Below, one piece after another: positions 32,610 to 39,766 of a DNA stretch of 64,000 bases (within the stretch, counting starts at the first letter, position 1; every line of letters starts with the position of its first letter). Where the stretch lies: assembly GCA_944380885.1 (NCBI GenBank), contig CALWIZ010000001.1, positions 124,001-188,000 of the forward strand. The letters are read 5' to 3'. The notes under the pieces are model-generated. The model was not told where the DNA came from, did no database searches, and was given only the letters and a program-made list of their open reading frames with translations. The stretch is from an uncultured Clostridia bacterium. GTDB taxonomy: Bacteria > Bacillota > Clostridia > Oscillospirales > Acutalibacteraceae. The position numbers were made by a program, and so were the translations under genes.

Positions 32610-34822
32610 TCGTCCGCTCCCGATGAGCTGTTTTCTTCCGGTTCCGCCGCCTGCGGTACATATCCGTCCAGATAAAATACTTCGGATTTGATGTTTTCCT
32701 GGTCGAATATACTGTTGTACTGAATATTTTCGTATTCTTCAAGCAGGTGACTGTACGGTGAAACGTCGCTCCATTTGTAGTAATTGTTTTCGTTGTCTAT
32801 ATATCCTACGGTATCAATGACCGGCAGGGTTTCAGACAGCTTAAGCAGATATTTGTTGTATTCTGTGAGCTTTACTCCGGCGGTCTCAAGCACAAGGGAA
32901 GAAAGATAATTGGCGCTCAGCTTGTCTATTTGCTTTTCCTCAATGTCATAGTTCGCCCATATAAAGAACGGTGTGACGTGACGCAGCTGCTCCTGCTCCG
33001 GAGTGAGGCTTGAAAGACTGTCAACCCCCATTGCCTCGGCTATAAAGTCGGTTTCGATAGAGGGTTGATGATCTCCGAACATACAAATAACAGTCGGCTC
33101 ATCAACGTTGCTGAAATATTCGATAAGCTCTTTAAAAGCGTCATCGCTTGCCTTTACAAGCGAAAGATACTTATTCGCTTTGTTGTAGTTTTTCGATACG
33201 GATGTTGCGTAAATACATTCGTCAAAATTGACGCAGCTGGTTGTATAGCCTCCGTGATTTTGCATTGTTACGTTAAACGCGAAATAAGGAACGGATGTGT
33301 CCCTGTTTTCGTAATCCTCGATAAGCAGCCTGTAATCGTATGAATCGCTTACATACTGGCGTATAAGCATATTGCTGCCCGGATAGTACTGATCTATGAG
33401 AGACTGGAGAAAATCCGGATTGCTGCCGTTGCTCTTATATTCGTTCATAACCGAAACGTCCATTATATCCTCAAGGCTCATAAAGTCATTGAAGCCGAGA
33501 TAGTTGTATACGTTTGTGCGGTTCCAGCCTTCCGCGTAATACGGGTGGAGAGCAAAGGAAGAGTACCCTTGGGCCTCAAGGGTTGAAACAATAGAGGCGA
33601 TCGGATTTTTGATATACAGCATATACGCGTTGCTGCCTGAGGGAAGGAACGCGGTTGAATGTCCGGTTATAAACTCAAATTCCGTGTTTGAGGTGCCTGA
33701 GCCTATTACCGGAACATAAAGGTTTCCTTTTATTGTGTTTTCGGTAAGGCTGTGCATAAACGGCATATAGTCCTCATTTGTGGTGAGATTGCCGAGAACC
33801 CCGAGGTCGGAAAGCGACTCATTCATTATACATATTATATTGGGCTTTGTGTAATCATCGTCGGCGGGCGTTGTTTCGCTGCTGTCTCCGTTGTCTACAA
33901 CGCTGCTGACATAATCCTTTATTTTATCGGGATTGTAGTTATTCGGCTGTGACATATACAAATACTTCGTATTGCAGAAAAAATTGAAGGCAAAGCCGTA
34001 ATTGTGATAGCCTCTGGTCTGGTTCCAGAAGTCCGGCTTGACACCCATATCTGCAAAAAAGCTTGTAAAATAGAAAAGTATAAGCAGAACAGCAGAAAAA
34101 GTGCCTGTAAATGTTCTTGAAATAATCTTTGTTATAAGATTATATTTCGGAGTTTTTGTCTTGACGCCTATTATTATTATAAAAATAAAAATAAGCGACG
34201 CCGTCATCACCTTGTAGGTGGGGGTGTAATTATATGTGTTGGCGACTCCCGCCGCTGTGCCTATGCTTAAAAAATCCATCGGCAGGAAGGGTGTGCCGCG
34301 AAAATCCATTATATAGCTGTGAGCCACGGCAAGACCGAAAAGTATCGGATTTACAATCAGGTAAGAAAGCCTGAAGCTGCCTGTGAGCGTGAATATCACG
34401 AAATACATTATTATTACAAGCAGATAGTTACCTAAAAATCCGAGATAGGTCATATCGTATATAAAAACGTCATTCAGACATTCAGTCATCGTAATGGTGA
34501 CAAACGGCATCAGAAGCATAAAAATCATATGCCATATTTTGTTGAAAAGGCCGTTTTTAATGGTTACCGAAAACGCCGCGCAAATTCCGAGTATAAACGG
34601 GCAGAAAAGCGCGAAGGCAAGCAAAAGCCATTTGCTTGAAAAATCCTGAGAAGTATAGGCGTTCACGTCAAGTATTACCGCTATAAGTGTTACAAGGCAG
34701 ATAACCGAGCCTGTTATTTTAGAGCGTTTTGTTGATGTCAGCTCAAAGTTGGCTTTAAAAAAGTCAGGAGTCTTGATTCTGAAAAAATCAAGGACACGGT
34801 TCCATGCTTTAACCAAAGACAT
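32606..34822 (-). CDS. LTA synthase family sulfatase-type membrane protein
   Basis: 738 aa. Five or so N-terminal transmembrane helices (within about residues 30-260) anchor an extracellular sulfatase-fold domain (about 320-680). The metal/nucleophile regions are PNIICIMNESLSDLG (metal Glu), GSGTSNTEFEFITG (nucleophilic Thr) and FGDHQPS (metal Asp-His). Such enzymes add glycerol phosphate from phosphatidylglycerol to lipoteichoic acid or to related polymers. ATG 34822 behind GAAAGGGATG. Terminates in an acidic tail. Heads the four-gene operon. Confidence 0.93.
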   Translation of the reverse strand: MSLVKAWNRVLDFFRIKTPDFFKANFELTSTKRSKITGSVICLVTLIAVILDVNAYTSQDFSSKWLLLAFALFCPFILGICAAFSVTIKNGLFNKIWHMIFMLLMPFVTITMTECLNDVFIYDMTYLGFLGNYLLVIIMYFVIFTLTGSFRLSYLIVNPILFGLAVAHSYIMDFRGTPFLPMDFLSIGTAAGVANTYNYTPTYKVMTASLIFIFIIIIGVKTKTPKYNLITKIISRTFTGTFSAVLLILFYFTSFFADMGVKPDFWNQTRGYHNYGFAFNFFCNTKYLYMSQPNNYNPDKIKDYVSSVVDNGDSSETTPADDDYTKPNIICIMNESLSDLGVLGNLTTNEDYMPFMHSLTENTIKGNLYVPVIGSGTSNTEFEFITGHSTAFLPSGSNAYMLYIKNPIASIVSTLEAQGYSSFALHPYYAEGWNRTNVYNYLGFNDFMSLEDIMDVSVMNEYKSNGSNPDFLQSLIDQYYPGSNMLIRQYVSDSYDYRLLIEDYENRDTSVPYFAFNVTMQNHGGYTTSCVNFDECIYATSVSKNYNKANKYLSLVKASDDAFKELIEYFSNVDEPTVICMFGDHQPSIETDFIAEAMGVDSLSSLTPEQEQLRHVTPFFIWANYDIEEKQIDKLSANYLSSLVLETAGVKLTEYNKYLLKLSETLPVIDTVGYIDNENNYYKWSDVSPYSHLLEEYENIQYNSIFDQENIKSEVFYLDGYVPQAAEPEENSSSGADE

Positions 34823-34896
34823 TTTATCAGCATCCCTTTCAGTCTGCGAGACATAAGGCGCTTAAAGCGACCGGTTTATAACAAATAGTATTTATC

Positions 34897-34924
34897 ATTA
34901 TACCATAAAAAATAAAAAAAACAA
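34897..34924 (-). promoter_or_regulatory. Promoter of the LTA synthase operon
   Basis: Minus-strand TTGTTT (34924-34919), 16-base spacer, TATAAT (34902-34897). Confidence 0.55.
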
Positions 34925-34951
34925 CCATTTTTAATTTCTGAAGGGAATCGC

Positions 34952-34980
34952 TTGACAATTAACGATAATTTGGCTATAAT
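34952..34980 (+). promoter_or_regulatory. Consensus promoter of marR-MATE
   Basis: TTGACA (34952-34957), 17-base spacer, TATAAT (34975-34980): perfect consensus, which implies control by a repressor. Confidence 0.92.
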
Positions 34981-34985
34981 AAATT

Positions 34986-35001
34986 AGTCCGATTTCGGAC
35001 T
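34986..35001 (+). promoter_or_regulatory. Probable MarR operator
   Basis: Perfect palindrome AGTCCGATTTCGGACT (7-bp arms, 2-base centre) covering the predicted transcription start, five bases after the -10 box. Position and symmetry fit autorepression by the MarR protein encoded next. Confidence 0.65.
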
Positions 35002-35017
35002 GAAAGGAAGAATTGAA

Positions 35018-35467
35018 ATGAGTTCAGAAATAAGAAAAATTCTTTCGGTTTACAACGGTCTTATAAAGGAAAACGACAGTATTTACAGGGCGGCCGCAAA
35101 GCGTTACGGAATTTCAGAGGCGGCTTTCTGGATACTGTATACCATAAGAGAGAGCGGGGAAGATTTTACTCAGAACCGGATCTGTTCAGAAATACACATA
35201 CCGAAGCAGACGGTCAATTCCGCGCTTTCTTCGCTTATGAAAGACGGGTTTATTTATCTTGAGCAAATGAGCGACCGTCGCAATAAAAAAATTGTTCTTA
35301 CAGATAAAGGCGTATCGCTTGCCGAAAGCACGGTAGATACGGTGATAGAAGCGGAGTGCGAAGCGCTTTCAGGTCTTGAGACGGACGAAAAAAAAGAATT
35401 TATCGGACTGTTCCGTAAATATACGGAGCTGTTTAAAAGAAATATGATAAAAAACGGTGCGAAATGA
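35018..35467 (+). CDS. MarR-family transcriptional regulator
   Basis: 149 aa winged-helix protein. The DNA-binding part reads IHIPKQTVNSALSSLMKDGF (about residues 63-82) followed by the wing MSDRRNKKIVLTDKG. N- and C-terminal helices form the dimerisation bundle. ATG 35018 with AAAGGAAG. It overlaps the MATE gene by four bases (ATGA), so the regulator and transporter form an operon under a consensus promoter with a palindrome at the start site. Likely represses its own operon until a toxic ligand binds. Confidence 0.94.
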   Translation: MSSEIRKILSVYNGLIKENDSIYRAAAKRYGISEAAFWILYTIRESGEDFTQNRICSEIHIPKQTVNSALSSLMKDGFIYLEQMSDRRNKKIVLTDKGVSLAESTVDTVIEAECEALSGLETDEKKEFIGLFRKYTELFKRNMIKNGAK

Positions 35468-36795
35468 ATATAAAATTGTCTGATCATTTCAGTTATAAAA
35501 AGCTGGCAGTATTTTGTATGCCGCCGGTTTTTATGATGATATTTACATCTATATACGGCGTAGTAGACGGTTTTTTTATTTCAAATTTTGTGGGAAAGCT
35601 GCCATTCGCGGCGGTAAATCTGGTGATGCCCTTCCTTATGATTCTCGGAGGCGTCGGCTTTATGATAGGAACGGGAGGAAGCGCGCTGACTGCAAAATAT
35701 CTCGGCGAGGGAGAAAAGGACAAAGCGAACCGATGCTTTACCATGATGATATTGCTGACGGTGATCTCAGGTATTGTTTTATCAGTTTTGGGGATTATTT
35801 TCATACGTCCCATAGCCTGTTTGTTAGGAGCAAGCGGGGAAATGGTAGGCTACTGTGTCACTTACGGCAGGGTGGTTATGGCGTTCAATACCGCTTTCAT
35901 GCTTCAGAATGTTTTTCAGACCTTTTTCACAACCGCCGAAAAGCCGCATCTCGGCCTTTTTTTCACTCTTGCCGCGGGATTCACCAATATGGCGCTCGAC
36001 GCACTTTTTATAGCGGCTTTCCGGTGGGGAGTAGCGGGAGCGGCGCTTGCTACCGGAATAAGTCAGTGCGTAGGAGGAATTTTGCCGGTCTTTTATTTCT
36101 GCAGACCGAACGGAAGTCTGCTCAAGTTCAGAAAGACTCTTATTGAGCGGAAAACAGTTTTAAAAGCCTGCTTTAACGGCTCGTCAGAGCTGATGTCAAA
36201 CATATCCGGCTCGCTTGTCGGTATGCTTTATAATTTTCAGTTGATAAGGCTTGCAGGAGAAAACGGCGTGGCGGCATACGGAGTCCTTATGTACGTGCAG
36301 TTTATATTTATCGCCGTATTCATAGGCTATTCGATAGGAACGGCGCCTGTCATATCATACAATTTCGGAGCGGCAAATCATACGGAGCTTAAAAACATTC
36401 TTTTCAAAAGTCTTAAAATAATGCTGGTTACGGGAATTGCGATGACTGTCGTCTCAAATTTGCTTTCTGCCCCTTTGGCAAAAATTTTCGTAGGCTATGA
36501 CAATACGCTTTACGTTATGACCGTTCACGCCTTTAAGATTTTTTCCTGTGCGTTTATTTTACAGGGAATAAATATTTTTGCGTCATCGTTTTTCACGGCG
36601 CTCAATAACGGCGCTGTGTCGGCGGCGGTTTCTTTTCTGAGAACCCTTGTTTTTCAAAGCTCCTGTGTTATTGTTCTGCCGCTCATTTCAGGGCTTGACG
36701 GAATCTGGTGGGCGGTGGCCGCGGCGGAGGTTTTTGCCTTTCTTATATCAGCTGTGTTTCTTTTCGTGTACCGTAAAAGGTACCGTTATATATAA
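35464..36795 (+). CDS. MATE-family efflux transporter
   Basis: 443 aa with twelve predicted helices in two MatE repeats. The start SYKKLAVFCMPPVFMMIFTS and GGVGFMIGTGGSALTAKYLG are typical of the NorM/DinF-like branch, exchanging drugs against Na+ or H+. The mid-protein EKPHLGLFFTLAAGFTNMAL leads to the second repeat. Coupled to marR. The ligand is unknown; MarR control suggests multidrug or host-compound efflux. Confidence 0.94.
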   Translation: MNIKLSDHFSYKKLAVFCMPPVFMMIFTSIYGVVDGFFISNFVGKLPFAAVNLVMPFLMILGGVGFMIGTGGSALTAKYLGEGEKDKANRCFTMMILLTVISGIVLSVLGIIFIRPIACLLGASGEMVGYCVTYGRVVMAFNTAFMLQNVFQTFFTTAEKPHLGLFFTLAAGFTNMALDALFIAAFRWGVAGAALATGISQCVGGILPVFYFCRPNGSLLKFRKTLIERKTVLKACFNGSSELMSNISGSLVGMLYNFQLIRLAGENGVAAYGVLMYVQFIFIAVFIGYSIGTAPVISYNFGAANHTELKNILFKSLKIMLVTGIAMTVVSNLLSAPLAKIFVGYDNTLYVMTVHAFKIFSCAFILQGINIFASSFFTALNNGAVSAAVSFLRTLVFQSSCVIVLPLISGLDGIWWAVAAAEVFAFLISAVFLFVYRKRYRYI

Positions 36796-36796
36796 A

Positions 36797-36818
36797 AAAT
36801 CCCCCTTATAGGGGATTT
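36797..36818. terminator. Bidirectional terminator, left duplicate at repeat copy 1
   Basis: AAATCCCC-CTTATA-GGGGATTT, a perfect 8-bp stem, starting two bases after the MATE stop. The identical 22 bases recur at 37050-37071 on the other side of the 231-bp repeat. Confidence 0.85.
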
Positions 36819-37049
36819 CAGCCTGTCGATAAACCTCAAATTTAATTTTTTAGCGGCGGTCAGCCGAATTTTGTTTTTTCGGCGACAGGTGCGTCGAAAA
36901 AACACCTTGTAAGCGAAAAGCCGCTTGACAAGCGGCTTTTCAAGGGTACAGGGGTGGTATTGGCGGGGATAGAGTGCAGTCCGAAAATCTTTGATTTTCG
37001 AGCGAACGGCATTCCCACGGGGGAGAGTGTCGACTTTTTCGACACTCTC
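36819..37049. repeat. 231-bp hairpin-rich interspersed repeat, copy 1 (MITE-like)
   Basis: Nearly identical to 39014-39244 (only two base differences noticed by eye: CAGCCTG versus CAGTCTG at the left end, and AATTTTG versus ATTTTTG inside). The left end begins with C then AGCCTGTCGATAAAC; the right end is the hairpin GAGAGTGTCGA/TCGACACTCTC (37023-37033/37039-37049). TGTCGATAAA near the left end and TGTCGAAAAA (complement) near the right end form short imperfect terminal inverted repeats. Internal hairpins: GCCGAA/TTCGGC (36863-36868/36878-36883), AAAAGCCGCTT/AAGCGGCTTTT (36916-36926/36930-36940) and CGAAAATC/GATTTTCG (36982-36989/36993-37000). No credible coding capacity. Flanked by 22-bp direct repeats. 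Confidence 0.93.
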
Positions 37050-37071
37050 AAATCCCCCTTATAGGGGATTT
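37050..37071. terminator. Bidirectional terminator, right duplicate at repeat copy 1
   Basis: Same 22 bases as 36797-36818, here with TTTTTATTT following on the plus strand. It can terminate the minus-strand kinase-like gene (stop at 37138) as well. Confidence 0.85.
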
Positions 37072-37137
37072 TTTATTTGCTTCAAATCTGCTGCATTTTT
37101 TACTGAGAAACTTTGACGAACACGATTTAACAAAGCA

Positions 37138-37734
37138 TCAGTCTTTAATAGCGTCAAGTATCAGATCAACGCATTTTTCTATTCCGAGCCTTCCTGAATC
37201 AAGGCACATATCGTAGTTTTTCGCGTCGCCCCATTCACGGTCGGTGTAGTGCTTGTAGTAGATTTTGCGCTTTTTGTCCTTGTCGTTAAGGCGCTGCTCC
37301 GGTTTTTTCTCGCTTTCGCCGTACAGTCTTACAATGCGTTCAGCGCGCGATTTCATATCGGCGTGGATAAATACGTTGAAAACATCGTCCCTGTCCCTCA
37401 AAATGTAATCGGCGCCGCGGCCGACTATAACGCAGGACTTTTCCGCGAGTTTAAGTATTACCTGCCTCTGCATACAGAACAGAAAGTCGGATATCGACAG
37501 ACCGTTCTGGGTACAAGGGAGACCTTGCGATAACGCGAAGGAGAAAAAGCTCTTTGAGGGTGAGAATTCACCGTTTTCTTCTATAAACGAGGTGTCAAAT
37601 CCGGTTTCGTCAGCCACCTGCTGTACCAGTTCCTTATCGTAGAAAGGAATATCAAGGCGTTCAGCAAGCATTTTGCCTACTGTGCGTCCTCCGCTTCCGA
37701 ACTGGCGGCTTATTGTTATTATATTTTTTGACAT
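37138..37734 (-). CDS. Cytidylate-kinase-like family protein
   Basis: 198 aa. The N-terminus MSKNIITISRQFGSGGRTVG carries a P-loop variant (GSGGRTVGK) typical of the AAA-type cytidylate-kinase-like family (distinct from canonical Cmk). CVIVGRGADYILRDRDDVFN and HADMKSRAERI follow. The substrate is not established; these proteins occur widely in Clostridia and gut Bacteroidetes. ATG 37734 behind AAGGAGGAG. It follows the RodA-like gene by 30 bases and is probably cotranscribed. Confidence 0.88.
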   Translation of the reverse strand: MSKNIITISRQFGSGGRTVGKMLAERLDIPFYDKELVQQVADETGFDTSFIEENGEFSPSKSFFSFALSQGLPCTQNGLSISDFLFCMQRQVILKLAEKSCVIVGRGADYILRDRDDVFNVFIHADMKSRAERIVRLYGESEKKPEQRLNDKDKKRKIYYKHYTDREWGDAKNYDMCLDSGRLGIEKCVDLILDAIKD

Positions 37735-37764
37735 ACTGACTCCTCCTTATATAAAACAGTATTT

Positions 37765-38895
37765 TTAATCGTGCAGATAAATTGTTCTCGAGTTTCTGTG
37801 AAGATAAACATTGAGAACAAGGCCGATACCTAAATACAGGCAGACAAGCGAGGTGCCTCCCGCGCTGAAGAAGGGAAGGGTTATTCCCACAACCGGAAGC
37901 AGTGAAAGGCACATTCCGACGTTTATTACCATTTGGGTGAAAATAACCGAGAACAGACCGACGCATATCAGCTTGCCGCTGTCCTTTGTGGAAAGGCGGG
38001 CTATTCGTATACATCTCAGGCATATCGCCGACAGCAGCAGAACAACCGCGAGACAGCCTAAAAAGCCAAGTTCCTCGCCTATGCTCACAAATATAAAGTC
38101 GTTATAGCCGTAAGGAACCACTCCGTTTTGCGTAAGGTCGCCCTTTAATAGTCCCTGCCCTGTAAGTCCGCCATTAGCGAGCGCTACGCTGCCTTGATAT
38201 TGCTGATAAAACGAGCCGCTTATATCGGCTTCGGTGTCAAACAGGCTGGTAATTCTGCGGCGCTGATCTTCGTTCATAACAAAGAAGTATATAAAAGGCG
38301 AAGCGGCCAAAAACGCCGCAAAGGCAGTAAGAAAATATTTCCACGAAAGACCTGCCGCCCACAGCATAAATACTACCATTACCGCGAAAACAAGCGCAGT
38401 GCCGTCGTCTCCCTGAAAATGTATCAGCAGCACCGGAAAAGCTCCGTGCGCGCAGACCGGTATAAGGTATTTGAGCTTGTTTATATTAGGCTTTACCTTG
38501 CTTAAATGAAGGCTGAAAGTGACTATAAAGCAGATTTTGAGCAGCTCAGACGGCTGAAGCGTGGTTATTCCGAGGTCGAGCCACGCTTTATCGTCGGTGC
38601 CTTCGGGCGCAAAGCCGATAAAAAATGTCAGTATTACGGGTATAACGCCGAGCGCCGCCACAAAATACCAGCGGCGAAGAATTTTTTCGTAATCGTAAGC
38701 CGAAATAATAAGTGCAACCGCTACCCCGCCCACAGTACCGATAAGCTGAACAATTACAGGACGGTAATTTTCAAGGTAGTGTGTTGCGGAAAATACTGCC
38801 ACACATCCGTAAAGACTGGTGAAAAGACACAGCAAAAGCAGTATTTTATCCGACTCGCGGATAAAATCCGCTATCTTTGCCATAAGGTAACGCAA
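37765..38895 (-). CDS. rodA: FtsW/RodA/SpoVE family peptidoglycan polymerase
   Basis: 376 aa SEDS protein with about ten membrane helices. Conserved elements: KAWLDLGITTLQPSELLKIC (about residues 100-119), IHFQGDDGTALVFAVM with the catalytic Asp of SEDS glycosyltransferases, YGYNDFIFVSIGEELGFLG and LPFFSAGGTSLVCLY near the C-terminus. It polymerises lipid II glycan strands with a class B PBP (a candidate partner, PBP2, is at 44294). RodA is more likely than FtsW because of the separate elongasome cluster, but SpoVE cannot be excluded. Start TTG 38895 behind AAAGGA. Confidence 0.9.
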   Translation of the reverse strand: MRYLMAKIADFIRESDKILLLLCLFTSLYGCVAVFSATHYLENYRPVIVQLIGTVGGVAVALIISAYDYEKILRRWYFVAALGVIPVILTFFIGFAPEGTDDKAWLDLGITTLQPSELLKICFIVTFSLHLSKVKPNINKLKYLIPVCAHGAFPVLLIHFQGDDGTALVFAVMVVFMLWAAGLSWKYFLTAFAAFLAASPFIYFFVMNEDQRRRITSLFDTEADISGSFYQQYQGSVALANGGLTGQGLLKGDLTQNGVVPYGYNDFIFVSIGEELGFLGCLAVVLLLSAICLRCIRIARLSTKDSGKLICVGLFSVIFTQMVINVGMCLSLLPVVGITLPFFSAGGTSLVCLYLGIGLVLNVYLHRNSRTIYLHD

Positions 38896-38983
38896 AATTT
38901 CACGTCCTTTCCTGATTACATTATATTTTATTTTCCCGCATTATGCAAGTAACGGTTTTGTAACTGGAAAATAATATATAAAA

Positions 38984-39013
38984 AGGCGTGCTGTCCAAAA
39001 GCGCAGCACGCCT
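38984..39013. terminator. Bidirectional terminator, left duplicate at repeat copy 2
   Basis: AGGCGTGCTG (38984-38993)/CAGCACGCCT (39004-39013), perfect 10-bp stem with 10-base loop; T-run on the minus strand side (complement of TATAAAA). Identical 30 bases at 39245-39274. Confidence 0.88.
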
Positions 39014-39244
39014 CAGTCTGTCGATAAACCTCAAATTTAATTTTTTAGCGGCGGTCAGCCGATTTTTGTTTTTTCGGCGACAGGTGCGTCGAAAAAACAC
39101 CTTGTAAGCGAAAAGCCGCTTGACAAGCGGCTTTTCAAGGGTACAGGGGTGGTATTGGCGGGGATAGAGTGCAGTCCGAAAATCTTTGATTTTCGAGCGA
39201 ACGGCATTCCCACGGGGGAGAGTGTCGACTTTTTCGACACTCTC
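39014..39244. repeat. 231-bp hairpin-rich interspersed repeat, copy 2 (MITE-like)
   Basis: Second copy of the family described at 36819-37049, same orientation and exactly the same length. Its ends abut a duplicated 30-bp terminator stem-loop of unrelated sequence to that flanking copy 1. It lies between the start of the RodA-like gene and the stop of the 39283-39735 gene; no reading frame is disrupted. Confidence 0.93.
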
Positions 39245-39274
39245 AGGCGTGCTGTCCAAAAGCGCAGCACGCCT
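39245..39274. terminator. Bidirectional terminator, right duplicate at repeat copy 2
   Basis: Same 30 bases as 38984-39013, nine bases past the stop of the minus-strand gene 39283-39735; on the plus strand it is followed by GTGTTCTTTT. Confidence 0.85.
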
Positions 39275-39282
39275 GTGTTCTT

Positions 39283-39735
39283 TTATAGGTTTTCTTTGGT
39301 TTCCTCTTCTGAAAATTTTTCACTCAAAAGCCTGAAAACCGTCTGCAGCGAGTAGCCGACAAGAGCTAAGAAAAGAAATGTGCCTCCCACAATGTAAAAC
39401 GGAAGGTAGAATCTTCCGGCAATAAGTGTTATTACCGCTATTATAAGGCAGCAGTAGGTGATTATCCTCAGATCATGCGAATTTCCTGAATGATAAATCC
39501 TGTCAGCCGATATTCTTTTAAGTATCCGCCTCAGCATTACAAGCGAAATTCCGAGAAACGGCGCACAAGGGTAGCAGGTGACCATAATAGTCGCCGGCAG
39601 CTTCTGTGAGCGGTGCATGGTCTCAACGTACCATGAAACTCCGAAGGGCAGAAATATTACGATAAATACAAGCAGTGCGATAAACAGGTTGGTAAAAATA
39701 ATGCAGAGCTTTACTGACTTTTTTGCGTCTAACAT
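39283..39735 (-). CDS. Uncharacterised four-helix membrane protein
   Basis: 150 aa that I do not recognise with confidence. Four predicted transmembrane helices (about residues 10-32, 48-66, 90-108 and 112-132) and a charged C-terminus (SEKFSEEETKENL). Size and layout resemble DUF2975-type membrane proteins, but no diagnostic motif is obvious. The ATG at 39735 has GGAGG upstream, 31 bases after the aspS stop, so it belongs to the hisS-aspS transcript, which ends at the terminator holding repeat copy 2. Confidence 0.72.
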   Translation of the reverse strand: MLDAKKSVKLCIIFTNLFIALLVFIVIFLPFGVSWYVETMHRSQKLPATIMVTCYPCAPFLGISLVMLRRILKRISADRIYHSGNSHDLRIITYCCLIIAVITLIAGRFYLPFYIVGGTFLFLALVGYSLQTVFRLLSEKFSEEETKENL

Positions 39736-39766
39736 AGCGCATAGACCTCCGTTTTATGGTAAAGTC

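Noticed and set aside
36860..37051. 63-codon minus-strand frame inside repeat copy 1 (and its counterpart in copy 2)
   Set aside because: It reads through the hairpins and has no ribosome binding site or recognisable domain; the two copies differ at the end of the frame. The repeat is treated as non-coding.
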